Origin: Enterobacter chuandaensis
Lineage (GTDB): Bacteria; Pseudomonadota; Gammaproteobacteria; Enterobacterales; Enterobacteriaceae
DNA: 64,000 bases
Reading direction: 5' to 3'
Assembly (NCBI RefSeq): GCF_003594915.1
Contig: NZ_QZCS01000005.1
Location: forward strand, 248,001 to 312,000
Positions 19,276-29,944 of this stretch are shown in pieces. Numbering within the stretch: position 1 is the stretch's first letter; the number at the start of each line of letters is the position of its first letter. The translations under genes and the position numbers were made by a program. The notes under the pieces were generated by a model. That model did no database searches, had not been told where the DNA came from, and saw only the letters and a list, made by a program, of their open reading frames with translations.

Positions 19276-20550
19276 ATGACATCGCACTTTTTTTCGCTTA
19301 AGCGCTGCATTCTGGACGCCATTTTCTCCGGGCTGATTGCGCTGATTATCTTCGGCCCCATTGCTGGCGTGGTGCTGGACGGGTACAGCTTTAACTTCGC
19401 CGGACAGCGGCTGGCCTGGATAGTCGGCATTGTGATGCTGGGGCGTTTTCTGTTGAGCGCCTTTTTGGGTACGGCAGCGGGGACCCGTTTCCAGGCACGC
19501 TTCGAGGCTGAGAGCGCAGGCGTGTATGTCCGGCCACCGGAATACAAAAGCCGCATGCGCTGGATTCTTCCTCTGGTGATTGCGCTTGCGGTTTGCTTCC
19601 CGTTTGTCGCCACCAAATATGTGCTGACCGTCGCCATTCTCGGGCTAATCTACGTGCTTCTCGGCCTGGGTCTGAATATCGTCGTGGGGCTGGCCGGTCT
19701 GCTGGATCTGGGGTACGTCGCGTTCTATGCGATTGGCGCGTACGGTCTGGCGCTGGGGTACCAGTATCTCGGTTTAGGCTTCTGGAGCATGCTGCCGCTG
19801 GCGGCAATCATGGCCGCCGCCGCCGGTGCCCTGCTCGGTTTCCCGGTACTGCGCATGCACGGCGACTATCTGGCGATCGTCACCCTCGGGTTCGGAGAGA
19901 TCATTCGCCTGATCCTGAACAACTGGCTGACCTTCACCGGGGGACCAAACGGCGTGTCGGCCCCTCCCCCCACCTTTTTCGGCCTGGAATTTGGACGACG
20001 CGCGAAAGAAGGCGGCGTGCCCTTTCACGAGTTTTTCCACCTGACCTACAACCCGAACATGAAGTTTATCTTTATCTATACCGTGCTGTTTCTGGTGGTG
20101 ATGCTGGTGCTCTACATCAAGCATCGCCTGACGCGGATGCCGATTGGCCGGGCGTGGGAAGCCCTGCGAGAAGATGAAATTGCCTGCCGCTCAATGGGAT
20201 TAAATCATGTGCTGGTCAAGCTCTCCGCCTTTACGCTGGGTGCGTCCACCGCAGGGATTGCCGGGGTATTCTTCGCAACCTATCAGGGATTCGTGAACCC
20301 GACCTCCTTTACCTTCTTTGAATCGGCGCTGATCCTCGCCATCGTGGTGCTGGGCGGTATGGGCTCTACGCTTGGTGTGGTGCTGGCCGCCTTTGTGCTT
20401 ACGGTTACGCCGGAACTGCTGCGCAGTTTTGCCGAGTACCGCGTCCTGCTGTTTGGCATGCTGATGGTGGTGATGATGATCTGGCGTCCACGCGGTTTGA
20501 TCCGCATTAATCGCAGCGGATTTGCCGTGCGTAAGGGCGTGGCGCCATGA
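19276..20550 (+). CDS. livM: Branched-chain amino acid ABC permease (LivM family)
   Basis: Second permease subunit, 424 residues. The C-terminal 300 residues carry LivM features: GLGLNIVVGLAGLLDLGY, GDYLAIVTLGFGEI, TGGPNGVS and GRAWEALREDEIACRSMG, the last being the loop that contacts the ATPases. The start at 19276 gives a GGAG 6 nt upstream; 19273 is also an ATG and 19261 a GTG. The end overlaps the livG start. Confidence 0.92.
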   Translation: MTSHFFSLKRCILDAIFSGLIALIIFGPIAGVVLDGYSFNFAGQRLAWIVGIVMLGRFLLSAFLGTAAGTRFQARFEAESAGVYVRPPEYKSRMRWILPLVIALAVCFPFVATKYVLTVAILGLIYVLLGLGLNIVVGLAGLLDLGYVAFYAIGAYGLALGYQYLGLGFWSMLPLAAIMAAAAGALLGFPVLRMHGDYLAIVTLGFGEIIRLILNNWLTFTGGPNGVSAPPPTFFGLEFGRRAKEGGVPFHEFFHLTYNPNMKFIFIYTVLFLVVMLVLYIKHRLTRMPIGRAWEALREDEIACRSMGLNHVLVKLSAFTLGASTAGIAGVFFATYQGFVNPTSFTFFESALILAIVVLGGMGSTLGVVLAAFVLTVTPELLRSFAEYRVLLFGMLMVVMMIWRPRGLIRINRSGFAVRKGVAP

Positions 20551-21422
20551 ACGAAACGATATTGCGCGTTGAACATCTGATGATGCACTTCGGCGGGATC
20601 AAGGCGCTAAACGACGTTAATCTGGACGTGCAGCGCGGCTCTATAACCGCCCTTATCGGGCCAAACGGGGCGGGCAAAACAACCGTGTTCAACTGCCTGA
20701 CCGGTTTCTATAAGGCCTCGGGCGGCAACATTTTATTTGCTACCCGCAATAAGACCACCAACGTTATTCAGGTCCTTGGACAAAAATTCCAGCCGGGCGA
20801 CTGGATTAACCCCGCGCAGCTCGGGCAGCGTCTGTTCTACAAAATGTTTGGCGGAACGCACCTGGTCAACCGCGCCGGGCTGGCGCGCACGTTTCAAAAT
20901 ATCCGTCTTTTTCGCGAGATGTCGGTCGTGGAAAATCTGCTGGTCGCGCAGCATATGCGCGTTAACCGCAATCTGCTTGCCGGGATTTTGAATACACCGG
21001 CATACCGGCGTGCGGAAAGCGACGCCCTGGACAGAGCCTTTTACTGGCTGGAGGTGGTGGATCTGGTGGAGTGCGCCAATCGCCTGGCGGGAGAGATGTC
21101 GTACGGCCAGCAGCGACGTCTGGAGATCGCGCGAGCAATGTGTACCGGGCCGGAGATGATCTGCCTGGATGAACCCGCCGCCGGGCTTAACCCGGTTGAA
21201 ACGCACAAGCTGAGCAGCATTATTCGCTTTCTGCGGGATCGTCATGACATCACGGTATTACTGATTGAGCATGATATGGGGATGGTGATGGAGATTTCGG
21301 ACGACATTATCGTGCTCGACCACGGGGATGTCATTGCCAGGGGAACGCCCGCGCAGATCCAGCATGATGAAAAGGTGATTGCTGCCTACCTGGGCACGGA
21401 CGAAAGCGAGGTGACCCTATGA
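20547..21422 (+). CDS. livG: Branched-chain amino acid ABC ATPase (LivG family)
   Basis: ABC ATPase of 291 residues; E. coli LivG has 255. Walker A is GPNGAGKTT near residue 34, the signature is in MSYGQQRRLEIARA, and Walker B is MICLDEPAAGLNP followed by the switch His in LLIEHDM. The extra length is an insert between Walker A and the Q-loop, roughly residues 62-98. It overlaps both livM and livF by 4 bp, so the cluster is tightly coupled. Confidence 0.92.
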   Translation: MNETILRVEHLMMHFGGIKALNDVNLDVQRGSITALIGPNGAGKTTVFNCLTGFYKASGGNILFATRNKTTNVIQVLGQKFQPGDWINPAQLGQRLFYKMFGGTHLVNRAGLARTFQNIRLFREMSVVENLLVAQHMRVNRNLLAGILNTPAYRRAESDALDRAFYWLEVVDLVECANRLAGEMSYGQQRRLEIARAMCTGPEMICLDEPAAGLNPVETHKLSSIIRFLRDRHDITVLLIEHDMGMVMEISDDIIVLDHGDVIARGTPAQIQHDEKVIAAYLGTDESEVTL

Positions 21423-22135
21423 GCGAACCGCTGCTGGCCTTTCGCGAGGTGGATGTGTTCTACGGCGTCATCCAGGCGCTGAAGCAGGTCTCTCTTGAGG
21501 TTAATAAAGGTGAGACCGTGGCGCTGATTGGCGCAAACGGCGCGGGCAAATCGACGCTGCTGATGTCTATCTTTGGACAGCCGCGCATCCGCAGCGGGCA
21601 GATCCTTTTCAGTGGTGAAGACATCAGTCACAAATCTACCCACTACGTCGCGTCCGGCGGCATTGCGCAGGCGCCGGAAGGCAGACGAATCTTCCCGGAT
21701 ATGACCGTTGAAGAGAACCTGCTGATGGGGACCATCCCGATCGGCAACCAGTTTGCGGCTGAGGATATGCAAACCATGTTTGACCTTTTCCCTCGCCTCA
21801 AGGAGCGGCGCAAACAGCGCGCAATGACCATGTCCGGCGGGGAACAGCAGATGCTGGCAATCGCCCGGGCGCTGATGAGCCGTCCGAAGCTGCTGTTGCT
21901 GGATGAACCGAGCCTGGGCTTAGCCCCGATAGTGGTGAAGCAGATCTTCCAGACGCTGCGCGAACTGGCCCGCAACGGCATGACCATCTTTCTGGTAGAG
22001 CAGAATGCGCACCACGCGCTGAAGCTTTCCGACCGCGGATATGTGATGGTTAACGGGCAGATCCGGTTGAGCGGCAGCGGTGAGGAGCTGCTGGGGAATC
22101 AGGAGGTGAGGAAGGCGTATTTGGGCGGGGTGTGA
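21419..22135 (+). CDS. livF: Branched-chain amino acid ABC ATPase (LivF family)
   Basis: Second ATPase of the importer, 238 residues. It shows Walker A GANGAGKST near residue 40, signature MSGGEQQMLAIARAL, and Walker B LLLLDEPSLGLAP. The segment IAQAPEGRRIFPDMTVEENL is characteristic of LivF. It is the last gene of the operon and is convergent with the tRNA operon; the hairpin at 22158-22177 could also slow its transcript. Confidence 0.93.
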   Translation: MSEPLLAFREVDVFYGVIQALKQVSLEVNKGETVALIGANGAGKSTLLMSIFGQPRIRSGQILFSGEDISHKSTHYVASGGIAQAPEGRRIFPDMTVEENLLMGTIPIGNQFAAEDMQTMFDLFPRLKERRKQRAMTMSGGEQQMLAIARALMSRPKLLLLDEPSLGLAPIVVKQIFQTLRELARNGMTIFLVEQNAHHALKLSDRGYVMVNGQIRLSGSGEELLGNQEVRKAYLGGV

Positions 22136-22153
22136 TCCGTAAATTTCATGCAC

Positions 22154-22177
22154 AAAAAAACCACCCGTAGGTGGTTT
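22154..22177 (-). terminator. Terminator of the glyW-cysT-leuZ operon
   Basis: AAACCACC and GGTGGTTT stem with a 4-nt loop; on the minus strand it is followed by seven U in all. It lies about 40 bp after leuZ. Confidence 0.85.
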
Positions 22178-22217
22178 CACGACACTGCTTATTGCTTTGA
22201 TTATTCTTTGTTTCCCA

Positions 22218-22304
22218 TGGTAGCCGGAGTGGGACTTGAACCCACACAGCGCGAACGCCGAGGGATTTTAAATCCCTTGTGTCTACCGATTCCACCATCC
22301 GGCC
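22218..22304 (-). tRNA. leuZ: tRNA-Leu (anticodon TAA)
   Basis: 87-nt class II tRNA with encoded CCA, a long variable arm, T-loop GGTTCAAGTCC and anticodon loop with TAA flanked by a GGGATT/AATCCC stem. The acceptor arm closes with a G-U pair at position 1-72, as I recall for E. coli leuZ. It is third in the glyW-cysT-leuZ operon. Confidence 0.95.
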
Positions 22305-22315
22305 AGGGAAGAAAG

Positions 22316-22389
22316 TGGAGGCGCGTTCCGGAGTCGAACCGGACTAGACGGATTTGCAATCCGCTACATAACCGCTTTGCTAACGCGCC
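22316..22389 (-). tRNA. cysT: tRNA-Cys (anticodon GCA)
   Basis: 74-nt tRNA with encoded CCA. The acceptor stem is GGCGCGT/ACGCGCC, and the anticodon arm shows GCA within GGATTGCAAATCC. It is the middle gene of the operon, 11 bp before leuZ. Confidence 0.96.
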
Positions 22390-22435
22390 GTAAAACTTTT
22401 CAAGCTGACACCCGCTATTGCGCATGTCTTTAATC

Positions 22436-22511
<76 letters not shown>

Positions 22512-22585
22512 ATGTCATCAAGTTAACTGCTAACTACTTGATTTCATTATCGTCCGGCTTGCTGTGCCGCCGTTCGATGCGTTGC

Positions 22586-22613
22586 ATTCTACTGATATGA
22601 CGTGATGAGTCAA
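22586..22613 (-). promoter_or_regulatory. Promoter of the tRNA operon
   Basis: TTGACT (22613-22608) and TAGAAT (22591-22586) with a 16-bp spacer on the minus strand, followed by a GC-rich stretch (GCAACGC) typical of stable-RNA promoters. Confidence 0.75.
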
Positions 22614-22663
22614 CGTTATTTTTTGCTTGTCTGGATCGTTTGCTGAAAATTACGGCGAAACGA

Positions 22664-23212
22664 TCACTGATCAAGCAAATCCCCGCGCGCAGCGTTCAAA
22701 TATTGCAGCATTGACCACAACGTCAGCACTGCCGCCACCCACAGGAGACCAATCCCTGCCCACTCGACCCAGGCGTTCGGGCGCCAGAGCATCCAGACCA
22801 GCGAAGCCATCTGGGCAGTTGTTTTCACTTTACCGATCCAGGACACCGCAACGCTGCTGCGTTTTCCCAGCTCCGCCATCCATTCACGCAGCGCAGAGAT
22901 GATAATCTCGCGGCCGATCATGGTTGCCGCGGGCAGCGTTACCCACCAGGTATGATAGTGCTCAGCCACCAGCACCATCGCAATCGCCACCATCACTTTA
23001 TCCGCAACCGGATCGAGAAACGCACCGAAACGGGTGCTCTGGTTCCAGCGGCGCGCCAGGTAACCATCAAACCAGTCCGTTACCGCAGCAATAAGGAAGA
23101 TCAGTGCGCAGGCAAAGGGTGCCCAGACGACCGGCAGGTAAAACGCCAGCACAAAGAACGGAATGAGCACAACACGAAAGAGAGTGAGCAACGTAGGGAT
23201 ATTATATTGCAT
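22664..23212 (-). CDS. pgsA: CDP-diacylglycerol-glycerol-3-phosphate 3-phosphatidyltransferase PgsA
   Basis: Integral membrane enzyme for the first committed step to phosphatidylglycerol and cardiolipin. It is 182 residues. The CDP-alcohol phosphotransferase motif D-G-x2-A-R-x8-G-x3-D-x3-D is seen as DGYLARR ... [10 protein letters not shown] near residues 50-70. It is followed by hydrophobic helices. It lies downstream of uvrC as in E. coli. Confidence 0.97.
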   Translation of the reverse strand: MQYNIPTLLTLFRVVLIPFFVLAFYLPVVWAPFACALIFLIAAVTDWFDGYLARRWNQSTRFGAFLDPVADKVMVAIAMVLVAEHYHTWWVTLPAATMIGREIIISALREWMAELGKRSSVAVSWIGKVKTTAQMASLVWMLWRPNAWVEWAGIGLLWVAAVLTLWSMLQYLNAARGDLLDQ

Positions 23213-23268
23213 AGTGACGGTAACTATTTGTTGTCAGTAAAATTTAGCTCTATGTTGCTACAGAGCCC

Positions 23269-25101
23269 TCAATGTTTCAACGAGTAGTAGATCTTTTCTG
23301 CCAGCCCTTGCGAAATACCCGGCACTTTTGCAATTTCCTCCATACTGGCGTTGAGTAATCCTTGCAATCCGCCCATATACTTCAGCAGCATCTGGCGGCG
23401 TTTCGGTCCCACGCCCTCAATGGTCTCAAGCGTACTCGTGTTTTTGACCTTCGCCCGCTTTTTGCGGTGGCCGCTGATGGCATGGTCATGCGACTCATCG
23501 CGAATATGCTGGATGACATGCAGCGCCGGGGAATCCGGCGGCAGGCTAAAGCCCTCGCCTTCTGGCTCAAAGAAAAGCGTTTCCAGACCGGCCTTACGAT
23601 CCGCCCCTTTCGCCACGCCTAACAGCAGCGGATGGTTTTTGTCCCACTCAACGTCGAGCGACTCAAAGACCGCTTTTGCCTGACCCAGCTGCCCTTTCCC
23701 GCCGTCGATAAGAATGACGTCCGGGATCTTGCTCTCTTCAATCGCTTTACCGTAGCGACGGCGCAGCACCTGATTCATGGCGGCATAGTCGTCACCCGGC
23801 GTGATGCCGGTGATATTGTAGCGGCGATATTCGGCGCGCAGCGGGCCGTTGGCGTCAAACACCACGCAGGACGCCACCGTCTGTTCCCCCATCGTATGGC
23901 TGATATCGAAACATTCCATACGTTTGACTTCCGGCAACTTCAGGAGCGTCGCCAGGGCGGTTAAACGCTGGCTGACCGTCGATTGCTGGGACAGTTTCGT
24001 GGTGAGCGCCGTCGCCGCGTTGGTCCGCGCCAGCTTCAGATAGCGTGCCCGGTCGCCGCGCGGTTTGGTTTGAACATTAACCCGACGTCCTGCCAGTTCG
24101 GAAAGCGAATCGGCCAGCAGGGTTTTGTCGTCAAGGCTAAAATCGAGCAGGATCTCAGAGGGCAGCGTTCGCATCTGGCTTCCCTGCAGATAAAACTGGC
24201 CGACAAAGGTTTCCACCACTTCTCCCAGCTCAGTGCCGCCAGGCACTTTCGGGAAATAGCTGCGGCTGCCGAGCACTTTGCCCTGGCGAATAAACAGCAC
24301 ATGCACGCAGGCCATTCCGGCGTCGAAGGCGACACCGATAACGTCGAGATCGTCACCGGTATTCGAGACAAACTGTTTCTCAGTGACTCTGCGCACCGCC
24401 TGAATTTGGTCGCGGATGCGCGCAGCCTCTTCAAACTCAAGGGCGGCACTGGCTTTTTCCATCCGTTCGATCAGCTGGGTTAAGACCTGATCGTCTTTGC
24501 CAGCTAAGAACAGGCGTACATACTCCACCTGCTGCGCATACTCGTCTTCACTGACCAGCCCCGCGACGCAAGGCCCCAGGCAGCGACCAATCTGGTACTG
24601 TAAACACGGGCGCGAGCGGTTGCGGTAGACGCTGTTTTCACACTGGCGGATCGGGAAGATTTTTTGCAGCAGCGCCAGCGTTTCACGCACGGCATAGCCG
24701 TTAGGGAACGGCCCGAAATATTCACCCTTTGCATGTTTAGCACCGCGGTGCATCGCCAGGCGCGGATGGGTGTCGCCACTTAGAAAGATAAAAGGATAGG
24801 ATTTGTCGTCCCGCAGCAGCACGTTGTAGCGTGGCTGATAGAGCTTTATATAGTTGTGCTCAAGCAGCAGCGCTTCCGTCTCGGTATGCGTGACGGTGAC
24901 ATCAATATTCTGAATGAGTGCGACCAGCGCTTCGGTCTTACGGGAGGCAAGGTTGCTGCGAAAATAGCTGGAAAGGCGTTTTTTAAGATCTTTTGCCTTC
25001 CCCACATAGATAACCGTACCGCCAGCGTCATACATCCGATAGACGCCTGGCTGGCTGGTTACGGTTTTCAGAAATGCTTTTGAATCGAATACATCACTCA
25101 C
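23269..25101 (-). CDS. uvrC: Excinuclease ABC subunit C (UvrC)
   Basis: Endonuclease that cuts on both sides of DNA lesions in nucleotide excision repair with UvrA and UvrB. It is 610 residues with an N-terminal GIY-YIG domain (GVYRMYD ... [14 protein letters not shown], residues 19-45), a UvrB-binding segment near 205-240 ([11 protein letters not shown]), an RNase H-like domain with the DGGKGQL motif, and C-terminal helix-hairpin-helix repeats ([21 protein letters not shown]). It starts with GTG overlapping the uvrY stop as GTGA. Confidence 0.98.
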   Translation of the reverse strand: MSDVFDSKAFLKTVTSQPGVYRMYDAGGTVIYVGKAKDLKKRLSSYFRSNLASRKTEALVALIQNIDVTVTHTETEALLLEHNYIKLYQPRYNVLLRDDKSYPFIFLSGDTHPRLAMHRGAKHAKGEYFGPFPNGYAVRETLALLQKIFPIRQCENSVYRNRSRPCLQYQIGRCLGPCVAGLVSEDEYAQQVEYVRLFLAGKDDQVLTQLIERMEKASAALEFEEAARIRDQIQAVRRVTEKQFVSNTGDDLDVIGVAFDAGMACVHVLFIRQGKVLGSRSYFPKVPGGTELGEVVETFVGQFYLQGSQMRTLPSEILLDFSLDDKTLLADSLSELAGRRVNVQTKPRGDRARYLKLARTNAATALTTKLSQQSTVSQRLTALATLLKLPEVKRMECFDISHTMGEQTVASCVVFDANGPLRAEYRRYNITGITPGDDYAAMNQVLRRRYGKAIEESKIPDVILIDGGKGQLGQAKAVFESLDVEWDKNHPLLLGVAKGADRKAGLETLFFEPEGEGFSLPPDSPALHVIQHIRDESHDHAISGHRKKRAKVKNTSTLETIEGVGPKRRQMLLKYMGGLQGLLNASMEEIAKVPGISQGLAEKIYYSLKH

Positions 25102-25754
25102 TGACTTAACAACGTCTCCGCGTTACACAAACCATGTCGGATGGCCAGATGAGTCAGTTCAACATCACCATGAATGTTCAGTTTACTGAACATTCGATAA
25201 CGATAGCTGTTCACCGTTTTCGGGCTAAGATTCAGCTGTTCGGAAATCTCATTCACCTTCTGACCCTTGGTGATCATCAGCATAATCTGCAATTCACGCT
25301 CAGACAAACTGGAAAACGGCGATTCCGTTTTCTCGGGTTCGATCTGGCTCAGCGCCATCTGCTGGGCAATGTCAGAGGCGATATAACGCTGTCCGGCAAA
25401 CACGGAACGGATAGCATTGACGACCTCCTGCGGGGCGGCGCCTTTGCTAAGGTAACCGGCTGCGCCCGCCTGCATCACCTTCGCGGGCAGCGGGTTTTCC
25501 GTGTGTACGGTCAGCATGATGACTTTCGTATCAACAAAGGTACGCGCGATTTTGCGTGTTGCCTCAAGACCACCGATGCCGGGCATGTTCATATCCATTA
25601 ACACCACATCGGCCGAGTTCGTGCGGCACCATTTTACGGCATCTTCCCCACAGCACGCCTCACCGGCAACTTTAATACCTTTAATATCTTCAAGAATGCG
25701 TCGTATCCCTGCGCGCACCAGTTCGTGGTCATCAACAAGAAGGACGTTGATCAA
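25098..25754 (-). CDS. uvrY: Response regulator UvrY
   Basis: Response regulator partner of BarA; it activates csrB/csrC transcription and so affects carbon flux and motility. It is 218 residues: a receiver domain with phosphoacceptor Asp54 ([10 protein letters not shown]) and a C-terminal LuxR-type helix-turn-helix ([21 protein letters not shown]). The start is TTG, as known in E. coli, with GGAGA upstream. It is translationally coupled to uvrC. Confidence 0.97.
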   Translation of the reverse strand: MINVLLVDDHELVRAGIRRILEDIKGIKVAGEACCGEDAVKWCRTNSADVVLMDMNMPGIGGLEATRKIARTFVDTKVIMLTVHTENPLPAKVMQAGAAGYLSKGAAPQEVVNAIRSVFAGQRYIASDIAQQMALSQIEPEKTESPFSSLSERELQIMLMITKGQKVNEISEQLNLSPKTVNSYRYRMFSKLNIHGDVELTHLAIRHGLCNAETLLSQ

Positions 25755-26218
25755 AGGAAATGTCTCCAGAATAGGGATAACGCTACTGAGTGATAATTTG
25801 GTTTATATTAACGGTTTTCCTCACAAGATTAAAACGTTAAAAAACCGGCTATTCGATTTCGCTCTCGTTTTTGGAAATTAGCCTGTACAGTCCGTGGAAA
25901 GCGGGCCCGTACAAGCAGGGCTTTTGCTGCTATTTTTAAGCATCTGTATTCAAAAAGTTACAAAAAGCTTTCAGGCAATCCGCGCTAAAAAACAGTTCTC
26001 AAATTTTTGTAACAATAATTAACGGCAAGCGAACCGGGCTTAAACAATTAATAGTCATGGCTCGCCACAGTTTAGCGACAGGCTGTGTTTACGCAAATAA
26101 ACAGCGGCGGAAAAGTACGAAAAACAACCACTGCATTTTTTGCTGCAGCTTGTGGTATACTCCGCCGCCTTGACTTTCGTCGTCGCGCTTTAGCGCCGTT
26201 TAATAATGAGGAAAATAA
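25755..26218. promoter_or_regulatory. uvrY/yecF divergent intergenic region
   Basis: 464 bp with no credible gene. An extended -10 promoter for yecF, TGGTATACT, lies at 26153-26161 on the plus strand. The rest is moderately AT-rich. I could not assign the uvrY promoter, although SdiA is known to activate uvrY in E. coli. Confidence 0.6.
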
Positions 26219-26443
26219 ATGAGCACACCTGATTTTGCCACTGCGGAGAATAACCAGGAACTGGCACAGGAAGTAAACTGCCTTAAAGCGCTGCTAACGC
26301 TGATGCTGCAGGCGATGGGCCAGGCTGACGCTGGTCGTGTGATCATTAAAATGGAAAAACAAATCGCGCAGATGGAAGACCAGGCGGAATCGGCCGTATT
26401 TGCTAATACCGTCAAGCAAATCAAACAAGCCTACCGCCAGTAA
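26219..26443 (+). CDS. yecF: YecF family protein (DUF2594)
   Basis: 74-residue predicted helical, acidic protein with a central [17 protein letters not shown] segment. It corresponds to E. coli YecF, of unknown function, in the same place between uvrY and sdiA. GAGGAAAAT precedes the ATG. Confidence 0.85.
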   Translation: MSTPDFATAENNQELAQEVNCLKALLTLMLQAMGQADAGRVIIKMEKQIAQMEDQAESAVFANTVKQIKQAYRQ

Positions 26444-26448
26444 CAAAA

Positions 26449-26480
26449 AACGGCTGGATGCAGTGCATTCAGCCGTTCGT
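26449..26480. terminator. Stem-loop between yecF and sdiA
   Basis: ACGGCTG and CAGCCGT pair around 13 nt that include the further complementary ATGCA/TGCAT. It lies between convergent genes, with A-run upstream (AAAAA), so it ends sdiA transcripts well. Confidence 0.65.
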
Positions 26481-26509
26481 TCGTCTGTCACGCAGAACGT
26501 ATTGTCTAA

Positions 26510-27232
26510 TCAGATCATCCCCGTTGCCGCTGCGTAACAGGCAATCTGCGTCTTGTTCGGCGCATTAAATTTCTTCTGCATATTCTTCTGATGGAAGTTA
26601 ACCGTATTCTCTGAAATGGAGAGAATGATGGCTATTTCCGCCGACGTCTTCCCTTCCGCGGTCCATTTCAGAATTTCACGCTCACGTTTGCTGAATTTCA
26701 TTTCTGGCGGCATGACCATCTCATCTTCGAAACGCAACAGAGAGAGTAATGCCATTTGCACCAGCATCTGCAGCCTCAGTTCTATTTCTTCGCTGGAAAA
26801 CGGTCCTTCCTGCGCGCTAGTACGGGAAACCGACAGGAAGCCAAGCGCATGATTAGGCAGCATCAGGCATTGCGTTATTCCCGTGCGTAAACCGTGGTCC
26901 TGTGCGCTGCTCCATAAATCCTGCGCATCGGCGAATAATGCGTCCGTCCAGGGCAAATGACCCTGAATGAAATTCTCCGGCTTTAACACGGGATCGATGG
27001 CGAAATAGTTCTCTGATTGATATTGCGCCTGCCACTGTTGCGGATAAGTGGTATGCACAGAAATTTTAGGTCGCGTAAACGGCACAGGATGGCGCACACA
27101 AAGTGCGTAATAATCGAATTCCAGCGCCTGAGTTTGTCGCTGAAGTTCCTGATATACCTCGTCGGCACAGGTCAATTCCTGAAACCGGAGGGAGCAATCC
27201 CGTCGCCAGGTGAAAAAGTCTGAATCCTTCAT
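26510..27232 (-). CDS. sdiA: LuxR-type quorum-sensing receptor SdiA
   Basis: Orphan LuxR homologue that binds acyl-homoserine lactones made by other bacteria. It is 240 residues. The N-terminal ligand domain has Tyr63, Trp67, Tyr71 and Asp80 in the AHL pocket; the C-terminal domain has the LuxR helix-turn-helix (KFSKREREILKWTAEGKTSAEI). No luxI gene is in the window. A sequence resembling a Fur box lies 25 bp upstream of the ATG. Confidence 0.95.
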   Translation of the reverse strand: MKDSDFFTWRRDCSLRFQELTCADEVYQELQRQTQALEFDYYALCVRHPVPFTRPKISVHTTYPQQWQAQYQSENYFAIDPVLKPENFIQGHLPWTDALFADAQDLWSSAQDHGLRTGITQCLMLPNHALGFLSVSRTSAQEGPFSSEEIELRLQMLVQMALLSLLRFEDEMVMPPEMKFSKREREILKWTAEGKTSAEIAIILSISENTVNFHQKNMQKKFNAPNKTQIACYAAATGMI

Positions 27233-27256
27233 ACTTACTAAAAGAAGCCTCTGAAA

Positions 27257-27275
27257 AGATAATCATTATTATGGT
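27257..27275. promoter_or_regulatory. Fur-box-like sequence before sdiA
   Basis: GATAATCATTAT followed by TAT matches 12 of 13 bases of the second part of the 19-bp Fur consensus. It sits in the sdiA leader or promoter. AT-rich matches of this kind arise by chance, so this is tentative. Confidence 0.35.
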
Positions 27276-27409
27276 GAATATAACCTAACACATAAAACTT
27301 ATTTCTAACTACAAAATATCGGCAATAGCACAATTAACTGCGCTATTGATAAGCTTTAAACGAGCCGGGTGGAATAAAAAAACACGCTTACGGGCGTAGA
27401 ACGAGAATA

Positions 27410-27440
27410 ATTTGCTCCAGAAGAACTTTCTGGAGCAAAT
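27410..27440. repeat. 13-bp perfect inverted repeat after tcyN
   Basis: Arms 27410-27422 and 27428-27440 pair perfectly around a 5-nt loop, 14 bp beyond the tcyN stop. The tail on the minus strand is ATTCTCG, so it is not a classic terminator but could act as one or protect the 3' end. Confidence 0.75.
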
Positions 27441-27453
27441 GAGTGCAAAAATG

Positions 27454-28206
27454 CTACTGCATAAGGAATTTTTCAAGGAACTGGCGGGTTCGCGGCTGCT
27501 GAGGATTGGCAAACAGGCTTTTCGCCGGTCCTTGCTCCACAATCCGCCCCTGATCCATAAAGATGGCTCTGTCCGCCACGTCGCGCGCAAAGCTCATCTC
27601 ATGGGTGACGATGACCATGGTGCGTTTTTCCTGCGCCAGCTGGCGGATGGTATTCAGCACCTCACCCACCAGCTCGGGATCGAGCGCGGAGGTCGGTTCA
27701 TCAAACAGGATCACGTCAGGGCGCATCGCCAGCGCGCGTGCGATGGCCACGCGCTGCTGCTGCCCGCCCGACAGACGGCGCGGGTAGCTGGTCTCTTTCC
27801 CTGCCAGCCCAACTTTGGCGAGCAGTTCACGGGCGCGTGCCGTCGCCTCCTCTTTCGGCTCACCTTTTACGATGACCGGCCCTTCAATAATATTTTCCAG
27901 CACCGTGCGGTGCGGGAAAAGATTGAAGCTCTGAAACACAAAGCCAACATGCTGACGCAGACGGCGAATCAACCCTTTCTGCTGGCTGATGGATTTACCG
28001 GTATCAATGGTTATTTCTCCAACCCGAATGGTGCCCCCTTCCGGCTGTTCAAGCAGGTTAATACTGCGCAGCAGCGTGGTTTTTCCCGAACCGCTCGGCC
28101 CGATAATCGCCACCACTTCGCCCTGCTCGACTTCAAGATCGATCCCGTGCAGCACCGTTTGACCGTGGAATTTTTTCACCAGGTTTTTGACGTCGATAGC
28201 ACTCAT
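27454..28206 (-). CDS. tcyN: Cystine ABC transporter ATP-binding protein TcyN
   Basis: ABC ATPase of 250 residues for polar amino acid import. It has Walker A GPSGSGKTT near residue 38, signature RLSGGQQQRVAIARAL, and Walker B VILFDEPTSALDPE. It energises TcyL with TcyJ as receptor. Its ATG overlaps the tcyL stop. It was formerly called YecC. Confidence 0.95.
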   Translation of the reverse strand: MSAIDVKNLVKKFHGQTVLHGIDLEVEQGEVVAIIGPSGSGKTTLLRSINLLEQPEGGTIRVGEITIDTGKSISQQKGLIRRLRQHVGFVFQSFNLFPHRTVLENIIEGPVIVKGEPKEEATARARELLAKVGLAGKETSYPRRLSGGQQQRVAIARALAMRPDVILFDEPTSALDPELVGEVLNTIRQLAQEKRTMVIVTHEMSFARDVADRAIFMDQGRIVEQGPAKSLFANPQQPRTRQFLEKFLMQ

Positions 28207-28871
28207 TTTGGATCACGCTCCTGGCGGTTAAGCTGGTTTTCAAAGTAGTTTTGCAGGGCAGACAACACCGTCGCCATCACCCAGTAGATCAGCGAGGCGG
28301 CCAGATACATGGTGAAGACTTCCAGGGTGCGGGAGGTAATAAGCTGCGCCTGACGGAACAGCTCCGGCACCTGAATGGTCGCCGCCAGGGAGGTATCTTT
28401 CACCAGGCTGATGAAGCTGTTGCTCAGCGGCGGAAGCGCCACGCGTGCCGCCTGCGGCAGAATGGCGCGACGCAGCGTCTGCCACGGCGTCATCCCGATA
28501 CTGGCCGCCGCTTCCCACTGCCCTTTATCGATTGACGAGATCGCCGCTCGCAGGGTTTCGGACGTGTATGCCGCCGTATTAAGCGACAGGCCAATCATCG
28601 CTGCCGGGATGGGATCGAGCTCGATGCCGAACTGCGGCAAACCGTAGTAGATCATAAAGAGCTGAGCGATAAGCGGCGTGCCGCGAAACACGGAGATATA
28701 AAAGCGCGCCAGCCAGCGTACCGGCAGGATGGACGACATGCGCATCAGGGCCAGCACAAAGCCCAGCACCAGCCCGAAGAACATCCCGCCGATACTGAGC
28801 TGTAATGTAAACACCGCACCTTTCAGCAGGAACGGCAGGGAATCAATAACCAGTTGAATACTTTCTTGCAT
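28203..28871 (-). CDS. tcyL: Cystine ABC transporter permease TcyL
   Basis: Inner-membrane permease, 222 residues with about five membrane segments. The family loop EAAASIGMTPWQTLRRAILPQA (split here as EAAASIGM ... ILPQA) near residues 135-155 is the ATPase contact. It was formerly YecS. It lies between dcyD and tcyN in one operon. Confidence 0.94.
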   Translation of the reverse strand: MQESIQLVIDSLPFLLKGAVFTLQLSIGGMFFGLVLGFVLALMRMSSILPVRWLARFYISVFRGTPLIAQLFMIYYGLPQFGIELDPIPAAMIGLSLNTAAYTSETLRAAISSIDKGQWEAAASIGMTPWQTLRRAILPQAARVALPPLSNSFISLVKDTSLAATIQVPELFRQAQLITSRTLEVFTMYLAASLIYWVMATVLSALQNYFENQLNRQERDPK

Positions 28872-28892
28872 TATTATTTTTCGACCTGATTT

Positions 28893-29894
<1,002 letters not shown>

Positions 29895-29944
29895 TCAGAC
29901 AAAATGTGATATTTTTCATTATGCACGCAGACGCGTAAGAAATA

